Positions 8,241-14,276 of a DNA stretch of 46,961 nucleotides are shown in pieces. Made by a program: the position numbers and the translations under genes. The stretch's first letter is position 1, and each line of letters starts with the position of its first letter. The DNA is from Kiritimatiellia bacterium (GTDB lineage: Bacteria; Verrucomicrobiota; Kiritimatiellia; JAAZAB01): the NCBI GenBank assembly GCA_028715905.1, contig JAQUQV010000002.1, positions 79,979 through 126,939 of the forward strand, written 5' to 3'. The notes beneath the pieces are model-generated. The model saw only the letters and a list, made by a program, of their open reading frames with translations. It searched no databases and had not been told where the DNA came from.

Positions 8241-8346
8241 AACACCCTCCCCATATAACGACGACCGGCAGAAGAAATTGAATGAAAAGCTCATACAATC
8301 CCGCATAGATCGCCGCGCCGGAAACTTCTATAATATTATTCGTCAT
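8191..8346 (-). CDS. Coat-protein-like small membrane protein without signal peptide
   Basis: From ATG 8346 (GGAAGG 10 bp upstream) this encodes 51 residues beginning MTNNIIEVSG, then a single hydrophobic segment and a basic tail YGVKVIIRAFKRVSGG. The tail matches that of the major coat protein at 8685 (YGIRIIVRAFKGVK), so the two are probably paralogues, but this one lacks a signal peptide. Its last 50 bp overlap the next gene in another frame, which places that gene's Shine-Dalgarno inside this coding sequence. A minor coat role (pVII/pIX-like cap) is inferred. Confidence 0.7.
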   Translation of the reverse strand: MTNNIIEVSGAAIYAGLYELFIQFLLPVVVIWGGCYGVKVIIRAFKRVSGG

Positions 8347-8377
8347 CGGAAACTGCCTTCCATTCACAACGCTTTTC

Positions 8378-8463
8378 AAACAGATTCACCGAGTGAAACT
8401 GTTTGCAGCTTTTGCTCATACTCACGCAATCATTACGTCATAAATTCCGTAATCATTGCTTCG
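8378..8463. repeat. Structured repeat copy 1: two hairpins in phage intergenic DNA
   Basis: Hairpin A pairs AAACAG with CTGTTT and TTCAC with GTGAA around CGA (8378-8404). A conserved linker containing CTTTTGCTCATACTC follows, then hairpin B pairs GCAATCATTAC with GTAATCATTGC (one central mismatch) to about 8459. A second copy lies 147 bp away with compensating changes in hairpin A. It sits between the two coat-like genes. Confidence 0.85.
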
Positions 8464-8524
8464 CCCCCTGAAACCAACTTTTAATCAGCACCGGAAAAGA
8501 CCGCCCAAGATTCGCAACGCCCAC

Positions 8525-8612
8525 GAACAGATTTACAAAATAAAACTGTTCTTGGCTTTTGCTCATACTCGCGCAATCATTACTTCATAAAACTTTCGTA
8601 ATCATTGCTCCG
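8525..8612. repeat. Structured repeat copy 2: same two hairpins with covariation
   Basis: Hairpin A is GAACAG/CTGTTC and TTTA/TAAA (8525-8551). Relative to copy 1, the outer A-T pair became G-C and the inner stem changed on both sides. The linker CTTTTGCTCATACTC and hairpin B (GCAATCATTAC, GTAATCATTGC) are kept. Structure is conserved more than sequence, which argues for a functional DNA or RNA fold such as a replication origin, a packaging signal or an mRNA processing site. Confidence 0.85.
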
Positions 8613-8684
8613 TAACCAGACCCAACTTTTGAACCGGACAAGGACAGCCCCACCTATGCAGGGCTGTCCCACGACCCGGACGGA

Positions 8685-8909
8685 TTATTTCACGCCTTTG
8701 AAAGCGCGGACAATTATCCGGATACCATACAGACCAAGGAATATGGCCAAAGCCGCACCAGCGGCCACGGCGATATATCCGGCCAGCGTCACGCCAGCCG
8801 CGGTCAGGTCAAGCGGAGGCGTGTCCTCTGCAAAACCCAGTACCGGCAAACCGACCGCAAGAGCGACCGGCAAACCGATCTTGATATACTTTCTGATTAT
8901 CTTGAACAT
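8685..8909 (-). CDS. Major coat protein precursor (pVIII-like)
   Basis: From ATG 8909 (GGAGGTG site) this encodes 74 residues: a signal peptide of about 28 with basic start (FKIIRKYIKIGLP) and cleavage near GFA/EDTPP, then a mature chain of about 46 residues with an acidic N-terminus, one hydrophobic helix with small residues (GYIAVAAGAALAIFLGLYG) and a basic tail (RIIVRAFKGVK). Size and charge pattern are those of filamentous phage major coat proteins, where the basic tail faces the DNA. It lies upstream of the minor coat and adsorption genes. Confidence 0.9.
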   Translation of the reverse strand: MFKIIRKYIKIGLPVALAVGLPVLGFAEDTPPLDLTAAGVTLAGYIAVAAGAALAIFLGLYGIRIIVRAFKGVK

Positions 8910-8956
8910 CTTAGAAACACCTCCTCTCAATTTTTGATTTTTTCCCATATTGAAAA

Positions 8957-9196
8957 TCACACAGCGCACAAAAGACGGTCTAACCATATTTCCGCTTCCC
9001 GGTAATTTTCAGGACTCCGGCGACCGTCAACACAGACAAACCAGCGACCGGCAAAAGTGCTTGTGCCATCCGGAAGAATCATAGTTTCCATATCTTCCAC
9101 GGTTTTAATTACGTCATCATGAACACAGAAAAGACACGCTTCCGCGCCGTTAGACCAGGCGTAATCCTTCAAAATGTTCGCTTCATGTCTTTGCAT
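8957..9196 (-). CDS. Small phage protein, unknown function
   Basis: From ATG 9196 this gives 79 residues, soluble, with three cysteines and a C-terminal pattern of beta strand then helix (GRWFVCVDGRRSP, REAEIWLDRLL). It overlaps the upstream 71-residue gene by 14 bp. That gene ends with a similar strand-helix unit (DWLVYAYGEQSP, ALQWANRLW), so the two may be diverged duplicates. Its place between Rep and coat genes is typical of small, family-less inovirus proteins. The longer start at 9292 would overlap the neighbour entirely and is less likely. Confidence 0.6.
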   Translation of the reverse strand: MQRHEANILKDYAWSNGAEACLFCVHDDVIKTVEDMETMILPDGTSTFAGRWFVCVDGRRSPENYREAEIWLDRLLCAV

Positions 9197-9398
9197 TGAT
9201 ATAATTTTCTTTCCAAAGCCTGTTCGCCCACTGTAAAGCGGTAGATAAACCGGACGGCGATTGTTCACCGTAGGCATAAACCAGCCAATCATGACGGTAA
9301 GGCCGACGCCGGATATCTAAACGCCTTTCAACAATCAAAGCGCCCAAACCCAAAGCCCAGAATGATTTCGCCAGTCTATACGCTTCACTTTTTGTCAT
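9183..9398 (-). CDS. Small phage protein, unknown function
   Basis: 71-residue basic protein beginning MTKSEAYRLAKSFW, with a hydrophobic patch (LGLGALIVE) and a C-terminal strand-helix unit resembling the next gene's. It starts 7 bp after the 40-residue membrane gene and overlaps the following gene by 14 bp, so this run of small genes is translationally linked. No known family recognised. Confidence 0.6.
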   Translation of the reverse strand: MTKSEAYRLAKSFWALGLGALIVERRLDIRRRPYRHDWLVYAYGEQSPSGLSTALQWANRLWKENYINAKT

Positions 9399-9405
9399 AA
9401 GCCCA

Positions 9406-9528
9406 TCAGCCGGAGTCCCCGACCGTTGAAAACGATTTCAAAACATACCGGAAGCCGGTTGCGAGAAAGGCAAGGCTTAGCCCGATCCCGAAACCGAAAA
9501 GCAGTTCAGTCAATACATTGATTTCCAT
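9406..9528 (-). CDS. 40-residue single-span membrane protein (small phage ORF)
   Basis: ATG 9528 opens a 40-residue frame beginning MEINVLTELLFGFGIGLSL, with one hydrophobic span of about 20 residues (LLFGFGIGLSLAFLATGF) and a polar tail, ending TGA at 9406. GGGGA abuts the start, which is close for a ribosome site. Size and topology resemble inovirus pVII/pIX-type minor coat proteins, and the flanking genes follow within a few bases. Function inferred only from position. Confidence 0.6.
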   Translation of the reverse strand: MEINVLTELLFGFGIGLSLAFLATGFRYVLKSFSTVGDSG

Positions 9529-9759
9529 TCCCCAAATCTTCCCTTCCATCCCCAGGCAGTGATTCCGGCCACCCAAAAGCGCGAAGGCTTAAACCACCTA
9601 AAACCGCTTTGAATTACGAAGCCCCCCCCCCGTCCAGCCTTAAACCCCAACCCCGCAGGACTGAATTTTGATAGACCTATATTCAAGCCATCCGGTCAGC
9701 CCGCCGCCGCTTGCGCGGCGGCAGGCCGCCCGGAACCTTTGTATGTCACGTTCGGGTGA
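9529..9759. other. Phage intergenic region with GC hairpin and C-tract (candidate origin/packaging signal)
   Basis: This non-coding stretch next to rep holds a run of ten C (9622-9631) and a perfect 8-bp GC-rich hairpin GCCGCCGC-TTGC-GCGGCGGC (9703-9722). Filamentous phages place their origins and packaging hairpin in such intergenic regions. No nick-site consensus can be named by eye. Confidence 0.45.
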
Positions 9760-10317
9760 TTACCCGACGACGTGTTGCACGTTTCCGTCTGTCTGTAACT
9801 TTGCCAGCATCAAAGAATCCCGATAATGATTCATCAGAATTACTTTCTCAACCGACTTGGACAGCATCAGAACCGACCTGGCCGCCCCGAACTTGGCCGA
9901 CTCATACGCCATAGATCCAGAGCCTATATCAGAGGCAGAGCAACCCAACAGCCCCGCAATATATGGCAACCCATGCAACCGATTGTCATACAGATCAATC
10001 CGGGAAATACCGCCGCCGATACGTTTCCACAGCGCGCGCATCGCAAATCTATTTCCCATAGTGACACCCTGTTCCGGCAGGCCGGCGATTAAAAAATGAA
10101 AATGCAAACGCCCGAACGAATCGCCGCGCTCTAAGCGTAAGCACCAGAGTAAATCTTTCCTATGAACCTTGTTATGAGCCGCTATTTGCCTGAAAAAAGC
10201 AAACCACATTGACAACCGGGCACGTTCAGACAATTTAGCTTGCCGAAAGGTCAGGCCGCCGAATAATTGCCACATAATAGAACTCAAAAAGAATGTCTCT
10301 GGATTTTCTAAAATCAT
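9760..10317 (-). CDS. Rolling-circle replication initiator (HUH-type Rep)
   Basis: Probable phage replication initiator that nicks the double-stranded form. The 185 residues include a motif-1-like strand (GGLTF), the metal-binding HUH motif GRLHFHFLIAG (H-F-H) at about 75-80, and a tyrosine in LHGLPYIAGLLG that could be the catalytic residue. In-frame sequence upstream of ATG 10317 reaches a stop after 11 codons with no better start, so the protein is short but probably complete. No clear ribosome site is present. It lies downstream of the candidate ssDNA-binding gene. Confidence 0.75.
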   Translation of the reverse strand: MILENPETFFLSSIMWQLFGGLTFRQAKLSERARLSMWFAFFRQIAAHNKVHRKDLLWCLRLERGDSFGRLHFHFLIAGLPEQGVTMGNRFAMRALWKRIGGGISRIDLYDNRLHGLPYIAGLLGCSASDIGSGSMAYESAKFGAARSVLMLSKSVEKVILMNHYRDSLMLAKLQTDGNVQHVVG

Positions 10318-10427
10318 GATTTCAACATGATAATTTTGTGAAATTAACTTTCAGAAGAAAGCCGGATCGGCCAATCCCCATATCCTGGTAAGGCCAGTTC
10401 CCCAAATCACCGACCCGGCTTCAATCA

Positions 10428-10709
10428 TTACACTTTGACTGCTTTATCAATCAATCTGCCGCGAAAACGCGCGCGTCCGCCGAATATCTGGCTCAAATCT
10501 GTCAGAGCTAATTCAACGAGTTTATCAATAACGGAATTTTTGTACTCTTCAACAGGCGTATCCAGTGCCACGTCAAACGTGTTCTTGAAACGATGTTCCG
10601 TTAATTCCGATTTATCCAATGCGGTCAATAAGACCTGCCTGATTTCTTCGCCTTTGCGTGTTTTGAACGAATGAATTTCTTCCGCTATAATCAATGCCTT
10701 AACTTTCAT
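10428..10709 (-). CDS. Candidate phage ssDNA-binding protein (pV-like)
   Basis: 93 residues, rich in beta-strand pattern (VKALIIAEEIHSF, GEEIRQVLLTALD) with a basic C-terminus (FGGRARFRGRLIDKAVKV). In filamentous phages a short OB-fold protein coats the replicated single strand and is encoded next to rep, as here. The ATG has GGGGGACAAG just upstream and overlaps the previous gene by 11 bp. Assignment rests on size, strand pattern and position, not on a recognised signature. Confidence 0.5.
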   Translation of the reverse strand: MKVKALIIAEEIHSFKTRKGEEIRQVLLTALDKSELTEHRFKNTFDVALDTPVEEYKNSVIDKLVELALTDLSQIFGGRARFRGRLIDKAVKV

Positions 10710-10917
10710 TTTTCTTGTCCCCCGTTCTTATTGTTATATTTTTATCACCGAACATGATTTTTATCCGATACAAGCAATCACAAACCGCCGTCTCAAAATG
10801 CTCAAAAACCGGAGTTTTCATAATAATCTGATCCAGCTCGTCAAGCTCAGTAACAAGACAGTAATACCCTTCCTTTTTTATGTTTTTTAATACTTGAACC
10901 AATAATTCATCTTTCAT
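10699..10917 (-). CDS. Small acidic phage protein, unknown
   Basis: From ATG 10917 (GGTGAT upstream) 72 residues: MKDELLVQVLKNIKKEGYYC, a central acidic patch and a C-terminal GDKNITIRTGDKK. A GTG three codons earlier (10926) is an alternative start. It overlaps the candidate ssDNA-binding gene, which suggests coupled translation. No family recognised. Confidence 0.55.
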   Translation of the reverse strand: MKDELLVQVLKNIKKEGYYCLVTELDELDQIIMKTPVFEHFETAVCDCLYRIKIMFGDKNITIRTGDKKNES

Positions 10918-11029
10918 GTTTATCACCGGGAAACTAGAGGAAATGAACCACGCATTTTTATTTTCAGACTAACCGTCTATAGCTTGCGGACATCATGTCC
11001 CTCTACTAATAGGATCAAAATGCCCATAA

Positions 11030-11485
11030 TTAAGCCGTTTTTTCTTTACATCTCTCTAATAATAAACGTCTTAACCTGCCCATTTTTAGCCGCACCGTTT
11101 CATCTAACATCTTCATTCTCCGAGCTATTTCACGACCTGACGGAGTAGGATATGCCATCAACAATTCAAGAATCTGGCAATCCACGGAATCAATTTCCCG
11201 AGCCACAATAAGATCAAATATCGCCACTTTCATTTTCAATAACCGACGCTTCCGGGAAGAACGCATCCGAAAACAACCAATAGAACCATCAACAACCGAT
11301 GAAATATGACCATGCAAAGCTTCATCAAATTCAACAGCTCCACATGACTCAATAAAATTTCCGTCTTCTTCATTTTTCTTCTGATCTTCCAACACGCATA
11401 AATAGCAAGGCGTTTTTTCAAAAGCTTTCCCGGCTAATTTTGAATTATTTAACGGACTATTTTTACAACTTGAGCAATCTTTCAT
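11030..11485 (-). CDS. Zinc-ribbon plus helix-turn-helix regulator of the prophage
   Basis: 151 residues. The N-terminus has paired cysteines (CSSCKNSP at 4-7, CYLC at 27-30, later C48), suggesting a zinc-binding ribbon. The C-terminal 60 residues form a helix-turn-helix of the FIS/sigma-region-4 or Lrp type: DCQILELLMAYPTPSGREIARRM followed by the recognition helix ETVRLKMGRLRRLL. The interrupted gene at 12275-12652 has the same layout and matching HTH positions, so the two are paralogues. It is probably a transcription regulator of phage genes. The exact target is unknown. Confidence 0.65.
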   Translation of the reverse strand: MKDCSSCKNSPLNNSKLAGKAFEKTPCYLCVLEDQKKNEEDGNFIESCGAVEFDEALHGHISSVVDGSIGCFRMRSSRKRRLLKMKVAIFDLIVAREIDSVDCQILELLMAYPTPSGREIARRMKMLDETVRLKMGRLRRLLLERCKEKTA

Positions 11486-11492
11486 ATTTCAA

Positions 11493-11621
11493 TTATTCCC
11501 AATTAAATTTTATGAATTCAGACACTTTGCCATTCACGAAAACAAACCCGGACAATGATTCGTCAATTTTCAAAATCTGAATATTGACCCCTTGCCTTTT
11601 CAACCAGACAATCTCAGTCAC
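11493..11621 (-). CDS. 42-residue protein with GTG start overlapping the previous stop
   Basis: GTG at 11619-11621 overlaps the end of the upstream gene and has AAGGAG 5 bp before it. The 42-residue product (MTEIVWLKRQG to FIKFNWE) is beta-rich and soluble. The longer frame that begins at 11801 lies across the preceding gene and is probably not used. Function unknown. Confidence 0.55.
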   Translation of the reverse strand: MTEIVWLKRQGVNIQILKIDESLSGFVFVNGKVSEFIKFNWE

Positions 11622-11844
11622 ATTTCTCCTTAACCTTTTGTTTTTCCCGACGCTCCAATTCAACTTGCAACTTAACCAACAGCCAATAAATCTTCTCAAT
11701 GGATCCGCGATAAACTTTTCGGCGGCCAGCTTCCCGAATCGCCAAGACATCGCCCGGCTCAAGCATAACAACCAATTTGCGGTTAATAGGAAATCCGGCA
11801 AGCTTGCATGTGCGACGTTTAATTATCCTGTTTATTTCATTCAT
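11614..11844 (-). CDS. Small basic phage protein, possibly DNA-binding
   Basis: ATG 11844 follows GGAGGT at an ideal distance. The 76-residue product is strongly basic, with MNEINRIIKRRTCKLAGF, then PGDVLAIREAGRRKVYRGS and a helical charged tail. The central part resembles a small beta-hairpin or AbrB-like unit, but I cannot place it in a family. It is tightly linked to neighbours: its ATG overlaps the TGA of the 30-residue membrane gene, and its end overlaps the next GTG start. Confidence 0.6.
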   Translation of the reverse strand: MNEINRIIKRRTCKLAGFPINRKLVVMLEPGDVLAIREAGRRKVYRGSIEKIYWLLVKLQVELERREKQKVKEKCD

Positions 11845-11933
11845 GTTTTTTTACCTCCATTATGAAAATTATCTGTCAGAAAAAACCAAAACAACACACT
11901 CAGAACAATAACCAGTAATAAAAATCCGTTCAT
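11841..11933 (-). CDS. 30-residue single-span membrane protein
   Basis: ATG 11933 overlaps the upstream stop codon (ATGA), and its own TGA overlaps the next ATG (ATGA at 11841-11844). The peptide is one hydrophobic span, MNGFLLLVIVLSVLFWFFLT, plus a short tail, and the next gene's GGAGGT site lies inside its last codons. Overlap at both ends points to a real, translationally coupled gene. Size fits inovirus pVII/pIX-like proteins or a small holin-like peptide. Confidence 0.65.
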   Translation of the reverse strand: MNGFLLLVIVLSVLFWFFLTDNFHNGGKKT

Positions 11934-12217
11934 TTCGCGCCCCCCGCCACAAGCGCGGCGACGTCACTTTCCCGAAAACCCGCAGCCCTGGTGCGCCCCG
12001 GCAACTTTATCCGCTTCAAAATTCCTTGTTTCCCCCAAAGGTCAACTGCCCCGAGTGAAACATTAAATTGTTTTGCAACCTGGGCGCGCCTGAGAATTCT
12101 ATCCGGCTGTAAATCCGCCGGCTGGGCGGTCAATTCACGCAATAAGGCTTGCCGATCCCTGGCCGATAATCCGCTGATTGCCAGCTTTGCCACTTCATAA
12201 CTGTTTCCCGTTTTCAT
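11930..12217 (-). CDS. Helix-turn-helix protein, excisionase/MerR-like
   Basis: 95 residues with GGAGGA 9 bp before the ATG. The central part RILRRAQVAKQFNVSLGAVDLWGKQGILKRIKLPG fits a winged HTH of the AlpA/excisionase type, where Q-V-A-K is the first helix and S-L-G-A-V-D-L-W the recognition helix. Such proteins act as recombination directionality factors or phage regulators. It heads a run of overlapping small genes. Probably the Xis or an early regulator of the prophage. Confidence 0.65.
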   Translation of the reverse strand: MKTGNSYEVAKLAISGLSARDRQALLRELTAQPADLQPDRILRRAQVAKQFNVSLGAVDLWGKQGILKRIKLPGRTRAAGFRESDVAALVAGGAK

Positions 12218-12274
12218 AGTTTTTTATCCTCCATCACGAATTATCCCTCCTACCTATAACGCTAAAATGCGTAA

Positions 12275-12652
12275 TTATTTCCTTGTTTTTGGATATAACC
12301 TCTTGGGAATTAAGGCCTTAATGTGCGTAATTTTATACCGAACCGTTCCCTCTGATATGTTCAACTGTTTTGCGACTTCCCGCATTGACGGCATCGGTGA
12401 ACAATTCAACGCCTCAATGATTTTCAGATCCATGGCATCCAGATCGCCGTTCGCCGCCAAATGAAGGAGCGTCTCCATAAGCGCGAAAGCTTCATCCTTC
12501 GTTTTTTAGGATACGGCAGGAGCGGGATTGCAATACTGCTTGTTTTCATCCAACGGAACAGCCCGGTCAAAAATCTTATCTCTTTCCGAGTTAATCACTT
12601 TATGCCGCCCCTTCTGATCACACACAAAGCAAGTCACTTTTTCATACGGCAC
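12275..12652 (-). pseudogene. Zinc-ribbon/HTH regulator interrupted by an in-frame TAA
   Basis: Two segments lie in one reading frame, separated by a TAA at 12506-12508. The upstream one (from GTG 12652 or 12637) has VTCFVCDQKGRHK, a CxxC ribbon. The downstream one reads KTKDEAFALMETLLHLAANG and then an HTH, SMREVAKQLNISEGTVRYKI. Together they match the layout of the intact 151-residue regulator at 11030. The 67-residue part from ATG 12478 may still be made alone as a bare HTH protein. The stop could be a decay mutation or a sequencing error. There is no good ribosome site at either start. Confidence 0.6.
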
Positions 12653-12723
12653 AGGCCGTGCGGCGCAACCATATCTATCTAATACCGGGACGCACGCTGC
12701 TCGTTTAAGGATTAGCAGTTAAA

Positions 12724-12742
12724 AAAAGAGTTTTTCTCTTTT
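12724..12742 (-). terminator. A/T-rich hairpin terminator
   Basis: AAAAGAG and CTCTTTT pair around five T's, and on the minus strand the stem is followed by further T's. It would end transcripts arriving from the glycosyltransferase side before the phage regulators. The stem is short. Confidence 0.45.
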
Positions 12743-12891
12743 GAAAAATGCTGCAGTGGATCAATGGCAGGGAAGGAGAAGTATGATTGTATGGATTAAA
12801 TCCATAGGAAAATAATCCATACCGGGGGAAATGAAGGCTGAAATATAAACAGGAATTATCTTAAGAGCCAGAGCTTGAAGTGTCTTGCGTC

Positions 12892-13062
12892 TTATTCTGA
12901 CCGGAGGGTGTCCCCAATGCTCTGGTGAAGAAGGGAAATGATTCCCCCGCCACGATTCTTTCTGGAACTTCTCATCAGGCATAGATTACATATTTCAACG
13001 CCACGGAGCGGTTTTGCCTTGCATCCAAGAAACACCTGGTCAACAAACAAAATACTGTTCAT
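12892..13062 (-). pseudogene. Truncated glycosyltransferase remnant
   Basis: From ATG 13062 the frame reads MNSILFVDQVFLGCKAKPLRGVEICNLCLM (shown here only in part by pattern), matching residues 1-30 of the glycosyltransferase at 13132 (MKSILFMEKLFLGHKIKLLCGVE), then diverges at once and stops. It is therefore a broken paralogue immediately downstream of the intact gene, left by duplication and deletion. No function expected. The gap 12743-12891 shows nothing else I can name. Confidence 0.6.
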
Positions 13063-13131
13063 GACGCCGCGAAATAAAAAAACGAATACATTAGGCAACC
13101 GTTTTTACAAAGTGCTAAAATACCGGATAAA

Positions 13132-14193
13132 TCATCGACCCCATATCTCGCCAATAAATATTTTGGTGTTCCAGACATATCGTTTCAGGGCCGTTTGCAG
13201 GCCTTGTTCTCCCATTTTCCGTCTAAGCTGCGGATCATCCGCAAGCCGACACATGGCTTTTGTGAGACCGTCAACATCGTCAAATATCAAGCCTCCGCCC
13301 GTGTCGATTTTTTCCGTGAGAACCGACAGATTGCTGACAATCAACGGCAGTCCGGTAAGCATGCCCTGAACAGCGGCCTGTGAGAATGTCTCTCTCATAA
13401 CGATCTCGTCTCGCGATGGCACAATCATGACATCCATTTGCCTTAAAAAATTCCCCATCTGTTCGTGCGGAAGCCATGCATATGTGATGATATCGGGATC
13501 AAAGAAGACCGGAGGATTGACAAATCCGGCAAGATGCAGGCGGCATCTTTGCTTGATTCCATATGGAAGCTGAAGAAAGGCCGATGCCGCCGTGTCGGCC
13601 CCTTTCCATTTCCGCTCCAAATGGCCGACAACGCAAAAATCAACACGATCTTTCCGCGTGCCCAAAACCGAATAAGCGGGATGGAACAATTCGGATTGCG
13701 CGATTCCATAACGGGTCATCATTGAAGTAAATTTTCCCTGCTCAAAGCGGGACGCTATTTGCTTGTTTACCGCTAGCACGGCAACAGGCATGCGACTCAG
13801 GGAACGGATAAACCGCGCTTTCGGCTCGCGATGAGCAATCAATGCAATACGTCCGGCGGCACGCATCCAGCGCAATGAGGTAATGACCGGAATCAGGCTG
13901 TCCCCGACATTGCCAAGCAGAAGAAGGTCGAAGCACCGCGCTTTGATCTTCTTCAAGGCCAGCAGTCCTCCAAGCATATCACTGGAATTCCATGGCAAAT
14001 CAATAATCTCCACCGGCAGAGTTCCGACATGACTTTTGATGACACGACCCCATGCAATGCTAGCCGGAACGGTAACGGAGTATCCCATTACCGCCATGTC
14101 CTTGATCAAAGACAGATTGAACAGTTCAACGCCACATAGAAGTTTTATCTTGTGCCCCAGAAAGAGTTTTTCCATAAACAAAATACTTTTCAT
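13132..14193 (-). CDS. Glycosyltransferase, GT4 (GT-B) family
   Basis: From ATG 14193 this is a 353-residue GT-B enzyme. The N-terminal acceptor domain begins MKSILFMEKLFLGHK with a GGVE-like loop (CGVELFN). The C-terminal donor domain shows CVVGHLERKWKG, LAGFVNPP and the nucleotide-sugar signature IVPSRDEIVMRETFSQAAVQGM, an E-x7-E-like motif. Probably adds a sugar to a surface polysaccharide or lipid. It lies downstream of an outer-membrane barrel gene that has a TetR-type operator promoter, so it is probably in the same transcript. A longer start at 14214 is possible. The sugar and acceptor are unknown. Confidence 0.85.
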   Translation of the reverse strand: MKSILFMEKLFLGHKIKLLCGVELFNLSLIKDMAVMGYSVTVPASIAWGRVIKSHVGTLPVEIIDLPWNSSDMLGGLLALKKIKARCFDLLLLGNVGDSLIPVITSLRWMRAAGRIALIAHREPKARFIRSLSRMPVAVLAVNKQIASRFEQGKFTSMMTRYGIAQSELFHPAYSVLGTRKDRVDFCVVGHLERKWKGADTAASAFLQLPYGIKQRCRLHLAGFVNPPVFFDPDIITYAWLPHEQMGNFLRQMDVMIVPSRDEIVMRETFSQAAVQGMLTGLPLIVSNLSVLTEKIDTGGGLIFDDVDGLTKAMCRLADDPQLRRKMGEQGLQTALKRYVWNTKIFIGEIWGR

Positions 14194-14276
14194 AGTATTA
14201 TCCGTCAGATACACAAATTCATTCTCTTTTTTGTCAAACTCCTTGTTGCTTTAAATCCTTGTGTTTATAAATTTTT

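Noticed and set aside
11493-11801. 102-codon frame covering the small basic phage gene
   Set aside because: The shorter 42-codon frame with a good site (GTG 11621) and the 76-codon gene explain the region better; translating both long frames would overlap by nearly 200 bp.
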